This document shows, one piece after another, positions 12,501-24,500 of a DNA stretch of 64,000 bases. The notes beneath the pieces are model-generated. The model did no database searches. It was given only the letters and a program-made list of their open reading frames with translations, and was not told where the DNA came from. The DNA is from Ramlibacter cellulosilyticus (GTDB lineage: Bacteria > Pseudomonadota > Gammaproteobacteria > Burkholderiales > Burkholderiaceae_C): contig NZ_JACORT010000013.1 in the NCBI RefSeq assembly GCF_014297465.1, forward strand, positions 100,675 through 164,674, read 5' to 3'. Position 1 is the stretch's first letter, and every line of letters begins with the position of its first letter. Position numbers and translations under genes: made by a program.

Positions 12501-15500
12501 CCTGCCCGGCGGCGCGCCGCGGCAACTGCCGCACGTGGCGACCATCACCAACTACGGCTCGCAGCCGCTGGTGATCGACGGGCTGCAGCTGTCCGAAGGC
12601 GGCGCTTCGTTCGCGCTGTCCGGCGTGCCGGCCGACCTCGCGACGCAGCCGATCACGCTGGCCTTCGGCGAAAGCTTCAGCTTCGGTGCGGCCTTCGATC
12701 CCGCGGGCGTGGGCCTGCAGCGCGGCGTCATCACCATGAGCAGCAATGCGTCGGCGACGCCGCAGGTGATCGGCAGCCTGGTCGGCACCGGCCTGGGCGG
12801 CGTGGTGTACCCGGACTGGGGGCGTGACTTCCTGTCGATCGACACCACGACGGCCAGCGGCGCGACGAACACCTTGCGCACCGTGAGCGACGACAACGGC
12901 AAGTTCACCTTCTTCCTGCCGCCGGTGTCCGACTACCACCTGAGCGCCTTCGATCCCACCACGGGGCTGGTCTCGCACGGCTACGGCCGCACGCCCCAGT
13001 CGGGGCAGGGCACCGACCTCACGCGCAACCTGGTGTTCGGCGCCAGCATCGCCCGCGATGCCGATTTCGACGGCCTGCCGGACGACGTCGAGCACGCGAT
13101 CGGCTCCAACGCCGGAAGCCGCGACACGGACAACGACGGGCTCGACGATTTCACCGAGATCCAGCAGGGCCTGGACCCGCTCGGCGGGCTCAGCGTGCCC
13201 GTGGGCATCACCGCCGCCGTCGCGCTGCAGGGCAGCGCCGAAGCCGTCGCGGTGTTCGCACCGCCCGGCAGCGGCCAGCTGGCCACCGCAGCCGTCGCCA
13301 CGGGCACCCATGGCCTCGCGCTGGTGGACGTATCGCAGTTCGCGCGGCCGCGCGTGCTGGCGGAACTGAACCTCCCCGGCAGCAACACCGACGTCGCCGT
13401 CGATGCCCGCCGCGGCCTGGCCGCGGTGGCCGGCAACGAGGGCGGGCTGCACATCGTCGACGTTTCCGATCCCGCCGCGCCGGTGCTGGTGCAGACGGTG
13501 TCCTTCGGCGCCGCGGTGCGCGGCGTGGAAGTCCGCGACGGCACTGCATTCGTGGTGTCCGGCGGTACGCTGTCCGCGGTGGACCTGGTCACGGGCGAGG
13601 TGCGTGCCAGCGTCAACCCCGGCGGCGCCGGCGGCGCGACCCTGCTGGACGTCGCGCTCGACGGCAACGTGCTCTACACGGTGGACGGCAGCAACACGCT
13701 GCGCTCCTTCGGCATCGACGGCGCCATCCTCACGGCGCGCGACTCGCTGGCGCTGCCGGCCGGCGGTGGCCGGCTGTTCGTCGGTGGCGGCGTCGCGTAC
13801 ATAGGCGCGGGCACGGGCGGTCCGGCCGGGTACGTCACCGTCAACGTGGCGAATCCCTCCGACCTCGTGCTCTTCTCGGGCGTCGACGACAACGCGGTGG
13901 CCGGCACGGCGCTGGCCGCCAACGGCTCGGGCCTGCTGGTGGGCGTGGGCAGCAACAACTTCGTGTTCGGCGCCTTCCGCGCGCTGGACGTGTTCAGCGC
14001 CGCGGATCCGGCCAACACGGCCAACTTCCTCACCCGGATCAACCTGCCCGAGGTGCCGAAGGATCTCGCCCTCGCCAACGGACTGGCGTTCGTGGCCGAC
14101 GGCACCGGCGGCCTGCAGGTCGTCAACTACGCCTCCTTCGACACGCAGGGGACGCCGCCCAGCGTCAGCATCACGGCGGAAGGCACCGACGCCGACCCGG
14201 CCACGCCGGGCGTGCAGGTGCTGGAAGGCCGCACGATCCGCGTCGTGCCCGTGGTCAACGACGACGTGCAGGTGCGCAACGTGCAGCTGCTGGTCAACGG
14301 GCAGGTGGTGTCGACCGACGTCGCCTTCCCCTGGGAGCTGTTCGCGCAGGCGCCGGCCATCGCCGACGGCGGCAACCAGCTCACGGTGCAGGTGCGGGCC
14401 ACCGACACCGGGGGCAACGTCGGCCTGTCGAACGTGCTCGTCATCGACGTGGTGCCGGACACCTTCCCGCCGCAGGTCACCAGCATCAACCTGGAAGAGG
14501 GTGCGCGGCGCTTCTTCGTGCGCTCGGTGGAGATCGGCTTCGACGAGCCGCTGGACGTCGACCTGCTCGGGCCGGCCACCGCCACGCTGGTGCGGGCCGG
14601 TGCCGACGGCGACTTCGACACGGGCGACGACGTGGTGGTGCCGGTGACGCTGGACACGCGCAACTTCGGCCAGGTGCTGAGCGTCGTGATGGACGGCTAC
14701 CTGCCGCCCGGCGAGTACCGCTTCACGCTCGATGCGGACAGCATCGCCGACAACGCCGGCAACGGGCTGGCGGCGGACATCGTCCGGCACTTCACCATCC
14801 GGCCGGCCAGCGACGTGCGGGCCGCGGTGGGCGTGCCAGAAGTCCTGACCGCGCCCTCGGCGAACCCGGGCCAGCAGATCGGCATCTCGGTGCCCTTCGA
14901 CCCGGCGACCGCACGGGCCGAGTTCCCCGTCACCGACGGCAGCGGCAACGCGGCCACGCGCCTCGCGAACCCGGTGCGCATCGATGCCGCCCGCGGCATC
15001 GCGTACTTCACCGTGCCCGGCGATGCGCGGACCGGCGACGCGGTGGTGTATTCGCAGGTCGGCAGCGTCCGCACGGACTTCCCGGACGGCACCTTCCTGC
15101 TGCAGATCGTGCCGGTCATCCAGGACGTGCAGGTGGAGTCGCTCGCCTTCGACGGCTCCAGCGCCACGCTGCTGATCTCCGGCTACGGCTTCGTGGAGGG
15201 CAACGACAGCGAGTACCGCATGGGCAGCGAGGTGGTGCTCGACACTTCCAGCAGCAGCGGACCAGACGTGTTCGGCCGCAGCGATGCGGCGCTGGGCTTC
15301 GTCAGCAACGGCTTCGTGCGCGTGACCGTGCCGCTGAGCGACGACGCCTTCGGGCCGATCAGCATCCGCACCACGGGCGGCACGAGCGCCAGCTACGCGG
15401 TGAGCCTCAGCTCGATCACGGGCGTCGCCCTGCGCGGGACCCCGGCCAATGCCGCGGAGGCCTCGGCCAACCCCGGCCAGGCGGTCACGCTCAACGGCAC

Positions 15501-18500
15501 GGGCCTGAGCACCCAGACGGATGTCCTGCTGCGCTGGACCGATATCAACGGCACGCCGCAGATGACGCGCCTGAGTCCGTCGAGCGCCGCGGCCGACGGC
15601 ACCAGCGCCACGCTGGTGATCCCGCGCGATGCCAACGGCGCCTACCGGCTGCAGGTCTTCGGCTCCAGCAGCCAGCCGCTGCTGCAGATCGTGCCGGTGC
15701 TCGATGGCTTCGAGGTGAGTGGATCGCAGCTCACGCTGAACGGCGGAGGTTTTGCCGAAGGTGCCAGCAGCTATGCGTTCGCGGGCGTCACCGTGACGGA
15801 CGACAACACCGACGGCACGACGGACGTCTACTACAACCCCGACTTCAGCGCGCAGAACGGGCGGGTGTTCTTCAACAGCTCGCTGCCGCGGCACGGCATG
15901 GGTGGCGTGACGGTGACCACGGCGGGCGGCACCAGCGATGCGCTGGACCTCAACGTGCTGCGCGTGGCCGCCGAAGGCACCACGCTGGGCGACGTGGCGG
16001 TCGCGCCCGACGGGTCGCTGTGGACCAGCGACTCGACGAACCCGGGGCACCTGTTGCGGGTGAATCCGGCGACCGGCGAGGTGACGCAGACGATCACGAT
16101 GACCGATGCCTTCGGCGCGCCGTACGCGTTCAACAACGCCGGCCTGCAGTTCGTCGGCGACATGACGCTGGGCAGCACGGCGGTGCCTGCAGGCTCGCTG
16201 CTCGTGTTCAACGGCTATCCCAGTCCCGACCGGGTGGTGGCGGTGAACGTCACGACCGGGGCGGTCATCGCCAGCCTGCAGCTCGATGGCAACTACGACC
16301 TGACCTCGGGCGTGTACGACGCCGCGACGCAGCACCTGTTCATCCTGGAGACCAACGGCCCCGGCAACCGCATGCTGGAGCTGGATGCGGCCACCGGCGC
16401 GCTGGTGAACGCCATCACGATGCCGTTCAACATCCAGAGCTATTCGGGGCTGGCGATCGACCCGGTGACGGGCAACCTGTGGGTGGGCAGCTACAGCGGG
16501 CGCGAGACGCTGGTGGAAGTCACGCGCACGGGGACGGAAGTGCGGCGGGTGGACCTGCGAAGCCAGGGCGTGAACGACAACGAGATCTCCGGACTGGCGT
16601 TCGCTTCCGACGGCACGCTGCGGGTGGCCTCCACGCAGGGCGTGATCTACCGGGTCGCGCTCAACGTCGACGGCGCCGCGGTGAGCACGGCGACGCTGAC
16701 GCAGGTGATCTCGGCCGCCACCAACGGCGTGGCGGCCAATGCGGGCCAGGCGGCGGCCAACGTCGGGCAGGTGATCGAGCTGACGGGCAGCAACTTCGGG
16801 CCGGGCACGCGGGTGCTGTTCGAGACGCGCGACAACAACGGCACGCGCCAGACGGTGGCGGTGTCGCCGCTGGCGATCAACGCCGCGGGCACGCGCATGC
16901 AGGTGCAGGTGCCCGAGCTGGCGACCACCGGCGACGTGCGGGTGGTCAACCAGGCCTGGCGCAACCTGGGCTTCGGCGGCAATGCCGATGGCATCTACCG
17001 CAACATGACGGTGACCTTCACGGCAGGCGCGGGCGGCAACGCCACGATCCGCTTTGCCGACGCCGGGCTGGAAGACGTGAGCAACGAGAGCTGGGGCCTG
17101 GACAACGTGCGGGTCACCGGCCCGGGCGCTGCCACGGTGTTCAGCGACGACTTCGAAGGCACGGCGGCGGCGCAGTGGGCCAGCCCGCGCATCGAGGCGG
17201 GCGAGCGCACGGCGTTCAGCCGCTTCCTGGGCCGCATGGCCAGCGGCGGGCAGACGCTGAACCTCACGGGGCTGGTGGCGGGGCAGAGCTACACGCTGGG
17301 CTTCGACCTGCTGGTGCTCGATAGCTGGGACGGCGCCAGCCGCAATGCGGGGCCGGACGTGATCGACGTGAGCGTGGACGGCGTGAGCCTGCTGCGCGAG
17401 GCGGTGGCCAACGTGATCGCCAGCGACTCGGTGCAGACGCTGCGCGCGACGCCGGGGCTGCGGCTGCAGATCGTGCCGACGCTGGGCGGCACGGAAGGGC
17501 GGCCGGGCCACGGCAACGACTTCGTGCTGGTGGGCAGCGGCTTCCAGGAAGGGGCGATGACGGTGACGGTCGGCGGGGTGGCGCTGCCGGATACGGCGAG
17601 CAACCTGTACCCGTTCGACGTGACCGGGGCGCGCAACGACCGGCTGGGGCTGGTGGTCAACCGCACGCTGGACGGGCCGATCCGCGTCACGACCGAAGGC
17701 GGCTACGCGCAGATCGCGCTGCCGACGCTGCCGGTGCAGCCGCTGTCGCAGTTCAGCGGCATCGTGGCGCGTGCCGAAGCGGGGACGATCGCCAATCCGC
17801 TGGTGGCCTCGGCCAACACGGGGCAGACCATCGTGCTGCAGGGGCAGGGCTTCACCAGCAGCACGCTGGTGCAGTTCCAGGGGGTGGACGATGCCGGGGT
17901 GGCCGGCACGCTCACGCGCACGGGCTCGGTGGGCTCCGGAGGCACGACCCTGAGCGTGGTGGTGCCGGCGCTGGCACGCAGCGGCGCGGTGACGGTGCTG
18001 GGCAGCGGCACGAGCGTGGACCTGCAGGTGGTGCCGTTGCTGCGGGCCGTGAGCGGCACGGTGGCCACCGGCAACACGCTGCTCATCGAAGGCAGCGGCC
18101 TGGTCGCCCAGGAACTGGTGGTGAGCGTCGGCGGCCGCCTGGTCGGTGGCTTCACGGTGCGCACCATCGCCGACGGCAGCGGCAGCTTCACGCAGCGCGA
18201 CCAGCAACTGCTGACCCTGGTGGTGCCGAGCGGCACCACGGGCAGCGAGGTGGTGGTGAGCACGGCGGGCGGCAGCAGCTCGCTGCGGCGTGCGATCACC
18301 TTCAACGACCTCGGCGTGCAGCCGCAGGCGGCCGATCCCGGCGACACCCTGGCCACTGCGGTCGGGCTTGGCGCGCTGGGCGATGCTCGCATCGCGCCGA
18401 CCGCTTCGATCGGAGACGGTGCACAGACCACGCGCGACGTGGACCTGTACGCGCTGCAACTCGAGTCACGCAGCACGCTGCGCCTGGGCGTGACCAGCAC

Positions 18501-21500
18501 GGACCTCAACAGCCGCGTGCGCATCTTCGACGCCGCCGGCAACGAAATCGCGGTGCGCAACTTCGGCACCAGCGACACCAGCCAGCTGGTGTTCACGGTC
18601 GGTGCGGCCGGCACGTACTACGTGGGCATCGGCGGCAACGGCAACAGCAGCTACAACCCCACGGTGGCGGGCAGCGGCACGGTCTCCGACACGGGCAGCT
18701 ACCAGCTGAACGTGGAGGTGCAGCGCGCCGGCAGCAGCCGGCTGGTGGAGATCGCGGCCAGCGCGGCCAGCGGCACGGCGGCGCAAGCCGGCCTGCCGGC
18801 GGCCAACACGGGCCAGCTGATCACGCTGACCGGCGTCGGCCTGGTGGCAGGCGAGCGGGTCGTGTTCACGACCGTGGACAGCGGCGGCAACCTGGGCGAA
18901 GTGACCGTGACGCCGACGACGCTGGACCTCGGCACACAGACGCTGACCGTGACGGTGCCCGACACCGCCACGACCGGCCGGGTGCGGCTGGAGCGCGACG
19001 GCAGCGGCATCGTGCTGCAGGTGGTGCCGACGCTGACGGACGTGTCGATGAACCCGGGCGGCGGCTTCGTGGGCGACAACCTGACGGTGCGCGGCAGCGG
19101 CTTTGCCGAAGGCAGCAGCACGCTGCACCTGGGCAGCTCGCAGATCGTGGACCGCTTGCCCAACCACGGGCTGGACGTGTTCGGCTCGGGCGGCAACAAC
19201 AACACGATGAATCTGACCGTGCCGGCGATGGATCCGGCGGTGCCCACCGGGCCGGTGCGCGTGAGCACGGCGGGTGGCACCAGCGCGGCGTTCGGCCTGA
19301 GCCTCACGGGCATCACGGCCACGGCCGCCAGCGGGGTGCCTGCCAACGGCGGGCAGCCCTCGGCCAACCCGGGGCAGGTGATCACCCTGAGCGGCATCGG
19401 CCTCGATGCCAGCACCGACGTGGTGTTCCAGACGATCGACAGCAGCGGCAGGCGCGACGACGTCATCGTGCGGCCGACCACCGTCGCCGCCGACGGCATG
19501 TCGATCCAGGTGCGGGTGCCGATCAACGCGGTGACCGGCAGCCTGCGGCTGATCGGCGACGTCAACGGCACCGACCTGCCGTTGCAGGTCGTGCCGCTGA
19601 TCCAGGACGTGCAGGTGGAGTTCGTCGCGGGCGACGGCTCTTACGCACAGGTGCTCGTCGCCGGCACCGGCCTCGTGGAAGCCAATGCCAGCGAGTACCG
19701 CTTCGGCAGCGAGGTGGTGCTGGATGGCAGCCCCAACACCGGTCCCGACGTGTTCGGCCGCAGCGATCCGACGCTCGGCTTCATCGACAACGGCTACGTC
19801 CGCGTGACGGTGCCGCTCAGCGACGCCGCTTTCGGTCCGGTGAGCATCCGCACCGCCGGCGGAACGAGTGCGACTTACTCGGTCAGCCTGAGCTCGATCA
19901 CGGGCGTCGCCCTGCGCGGGACACCGGCCAATGCGGCGGAAGCGTCGGCCAACCCCGGCCAGGCGGTCACGCTCAACGGCACGGGCCTGAGCACGCAGAC
20001 GGATGTCCTGCTGCGCTGGATCGACATCAACGGCACGCCGCAGATGACGCGGCTGAGTCCGTCGACCGCCGCGGCCGACGGCACCAGCGCCACGCTGGTG
20101 ATCCCGCGCGATGCCAACGGCGCCTACCGGCTGCAGGTCTTCGGCTCCAGCAGCCAGCCGCTGCTGCAGATCGTGCCGGTGCTCGACGGCTTCGAGGTGA
20201 GTGGATCGCAGCTCACCCTGAACGGCGGAGGTTTTGCCGAAGGCGCCAGCACCTATGCGTTCGCGGGCGTCACCGTGACGGACGACAACGTCGACGGCAC
20301 CACCGACGTGTACTACAACCCGGACTTCAGCGCGCAGAACGGGCGGGTGTTCTTCAACAGCTCGCTGCCGCGGCATGGCATGGGTGGCGTGACGGTGACC
20401 ACGGCGGGCGGCACCAGCGAAGTGCTGGACCTGAGCGTGCTGCGTGTGCCGGCGGAGGGCACCACGCTCAACGACGTGGCGGTGGCCGGCGACGGGTCGC
20501 TGTGGACCAGCGATTCGACGAACCCGGGGCACCTGCTGCGGGTGAATCCGGCCACGGGCGAGGTGACGCAGACGATCACGATGACCGATGCCTTCGGCGC
20601 GCCGTACGCGTTCAACAACGCCGGCCTGCAGTTCGTCGGCGCGATGACGCTGGGCAGCACGGCGGTGCCTGCGGGCTCGCTGCTGGTGTTCAACGGCTAT
20701 CCGAGTCCGGACCGGGTGGTTGCGGTCAACGTCACGACGGGCGCGGTGATCGCGAGCCTGGCGCTGGACGGCAACTACGACCTCGTGGGCGGCGTGTACG
20801 ACGCGACCACGCAGCACCTGTTCATCCTGGAGAACAACGGCCCGGGCAACCGGATGCTGGAGTTCAACGCCAGTACCGGTGCGCTGATCGCGGCGTTCAC
20901 CGTGCCGATCAACATCCAGAGCCATGCCGGCATCGCGATCGATCCGGTGAGCAACAACTTCTGGATCGGCAGCTACAGCGGTCGCGAGACGCTGGTGGAA
21001 ATCACGCGCACGGGCACGGAAGTGCGGCGGGTGGACCTGCGCAGCCAGGGCGTGAACGACAACGAGATCTCCGGACTGGCGTTCGCCGCGGACGGCACGC
21101 TGCGGGTGGCCTCCACGCAGGGCGTGATCTACCGGGTCGCGCTCAACGTCGACGGCGCCGCGGTGAGCACGGCGACGCTGACGCAGGTGATCTCCGCAGC
21201 CACCAACGGCGTGGCGGCCAATGCGGGCCAGGCGGCGGCCAACGTAGGGCAGGTGATCGAGCTGGCGGGCAGCAACTTCGGGCCGGGCACGCGGGTGCTG
21301 TTCGAGACGCGCGACAACAACGGCACGCGCCAGACGGTGGCGGTGTCGCCGCTGGCGATCAACGCCGCGGGCACGCGCATGCAGGTGCAGGTGCCCGAGC
21401 TGGCGACCACCGGCGACGTGCGGGTGGTCAACCAGGCCTGGCGCAACCTGGGCTTCGGCGGCAATGCCGATGGCATCTACCGCAACATGACGGTGACCTT

Positions 21501-24500
21501 CACGGCAGGCGCGGGCGGCAACGCCACGATCCGCTTTGCCGACGCGGGGCTGGAAGACGTGAGCAACGAGAGCTGGGGCCTGGACAACGTGCGGGTCACC
21601 GGCCCGGGCGCTGCCACGGTGTTCAGCGACGACTTCGAAGGCACGGCGGCGGCGCAGTGGGCCAGCCCGCGCATCGAGGCGGGCGAGCGCACGGCGTTCA
21701 GCCGCTTCCTGGGCCGCATGGCCAGCGGCGGGCAGACGCTGAACCTCACGGGGCTGGTGGCGGGGCAGAGCTACACGCTGGGCTTCGACCTGCTGGTGCT
21801 CGATAGCTGGGACGGCGCCAGCCGCAATGCGGGGCCGGACGTGATCGACGTGAGCGTGGACGGCGTGAGCCTGCTGCGCGAGGCGGTGTCCAACGTGATC
21901 GCCAGCGACTCGGTGCAGACGCTGCGCGCGACGCCGGGGCTGCGGCTGCAGATCGTCCCGACGCTGGGCGGCACGGAAGGGCGGCCGGGCGACGGCAACG
22001 ACTTCGTGCTGGTGGGCAGCGGCTTCCAGGAAGGGGCGATGACGGTGACGGTCGGCGGGGTGGCGCTGCCGGATACGGCGAGCAACCTGTACCCGTTCGA
22101 CGTGACCGGGGCGCGCAACGACCGGCTGGGGCTGGTGGTCAACCGCACGCTGGACGGGCCGATCCGCGTCACGACCGAAGGCGGCTACGCGCAGATCGCG
22201 CTGCCGACGCTGCCGGTGCAGCCGCTGTCGCAGTTCAGCGGCATCGTGGCGCGTGCCGAAGCGGGCACGATCGCCAATCCGCTGGTGGCCTCGGCCAACA
22301 CGGGGCAGACCATCGTGCTGCAGGGGCAGGGCTTCACCAGCAGCACGCTGGTGCAGTTCCAGGGGGTGGACGATGCCGGGGTGGCCGGCACGCTCACGCG
22401 CACGGGCTCGGTGGGCTCCGGAGGCACGACCCTGAGCGTGGTGGTGCCGGCGCTGGCACGCAGCGGCGCGGTGACGGTGCTGGGCAGCGGCACGAGCGTG
22501 GACCTGCAGGTGGTGCCGTTGCTGCGAGCCGTAAGCGGCACGGTGGCGACCGGCAACACGCTGCTGGTCGAAGGATCGGGCTTCGGCGGGACGGGCTTGC
22601 AGGTCACGGTGGGCGGGCAGCTGGTCAGCAGCTACACCCTCCGCACGATCGCCGACGGCAGCGGCAGCTTCACGCAGCGGGACCAGCAGCTGCTCACGCT
22701 GCAGGTGCCGAGCGGCACCACGGGCGCAGAAGTGGTGGTCAGCACCGCCGGTGGCAGCAGCTCGCTGCGGCGCGCGATCACCTTCACCGACCTGGGCGTG
22801 CAGCCGCAGGCCACGGATCCGGGCGACACGCTCGTCACGGCCGTGGCGCTGGGTGCGCTGGGCGACCATCGGGTGGCGCCCAGCGCCTCCATCGGCGATG
22901 GCGCGCAGACCACGCGTGACGTGGACCTGTACGCTCTGGAACTCGAGTCGCGCAGCACGCTGCGCCTGGGCGTGACCAGCACGGACCTCAACAGCCGCGT
23001 GCGCATCTTCGACGCGGCGGGGACGGAGCTGGCAGTGCGCAACTTCGGCACCAGCGACACCAGCCAGCTGGTGTTCACGGTGGGGGCGGCCGGCACGTAC
23101 TACGTGGGCATCGGCGGCAACGGCAACAGCAGCTACAACCCCACGATGGCGGGCAGCGGCACGGTCTCCGACACCGGAAGCTACCAGCTGAACGTGGAGG
23201 TGCAGCGCGCCGGCAGCAGCCGGCTGGTGGAGATCACGGCGGGTGCCGCGAGCGGCACCGCGGCGCAGGCCGGCCTGCCGGCGGCCAACACGGGCCAGCT
23301 GATCACGCTGACCGGCGTCGGCCTGGTGGCCGGCGAGCGGGTCGTGTTCACGACCGTGGACAGCGGCGGCAACCTGGGCGAGGTGACGGTAACGCCGACG
23401 ACGCTGGACCTGGGCACGCAGACGCTGACCGTGACGGTGCCCGACACCGCCACGACCGGCCGGGTGCGGCTGGAGCGCGACGGCAGCGGCATCGTGCTGC
23501 AGGTGGTACCGACGCTGACGGACGTGTCGATGAACCCCGGCGGCGGCTTCGTGGGCGACAACCTGACGGTGCGCGGCAGCGGCTTTGCCGAAGGCAGCAG
23601 CACGCTGCACCTGGGCAGCTCACAGATCGTGGACCGCTTGCCCAACCACGGGCTGGACGTGTTCGGCTCGGGCGGCAACAACAACATGATGAACGTGACG
23701 GTGCCAGCGATGGATCCGGCCGTGCCCACCGGGCCGGTGCGGGTGAGCACGGTGGGGGGCACCAGCGCGGCGTTCGGGCTGAGCCTCACGGGCATCACGG
23801 CCACGGCCGCCAGCGGCGTGCCTGCCAACGGCGGACAACCCTCGGCGAACCCGGGGCAGCTCATCACGGTCACCGGAACCGCTCTGGACGCCAGCACCGA
23901 CGTCGTCTTCCAGACCATCAACAGCAACGGCAACGTTGCCGAGGTGATCGTGCGGCCCACCACGGTGGCAGCCGATGGACTGAGCGCCGACGTGCGCGTG
24001 CCCTTGAACGCGCTGACCGGCAACGTGCGCATCGTGGGCGACGTCAATGGCGCCGCGCTCCCGCTGCAGGTCGTGCCGATGATCAGCGACGTGCAGGTGG
24101 AGTTCGTCGCCAGCGACGGCTCCTATGCGCAGGTGCTGATCGCGGGTCCGGCCTTCGTCGAGGGACGCGGCAGCGAGTACCAGTTCGGCAGCACCGTGGT
24201 GTTCGACGGCAGCCAGGGGACGGGTCCCGACGTCTTCGGTCGCAGCGACGCGGTGCTGGGCTTCCTCGACACGGGCTATGTCCGCGTCGTGGTTCCGCTG
24301 TCCGACGCGGCCTTCGGGCCGATCACGGTGCGCACCGCGGGCGGCAGCAGCGCCAGCTTCACGACGAGCCTGGCCTCGATCACCGCGGTGGCGGCGAGCG
24401 GCACGCCGGCGAACGCGGCGGAAGCCTCCGCCAACCCGGGCCAGACCGTGACGCTGAACGGCAGCGGCCTCCGCACGGACACCGACGTGCTGCTGCGCTG

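Noticed and set aside
511..18459. An uninterrupted open frame of almost 18 kb (5,982 codons) on the minus strand, and another at 18,466-23,610
   Set aside because: They lie exactly opposite the giant gene. Their products are Arg/His/Gly/Ala/Val-rich with no domain, and mirror the repeats of the + strand. Third-position G/C in the real gene leaves the opposite frame without stops. The + strand frame has a ribosome binding site and clear domains.
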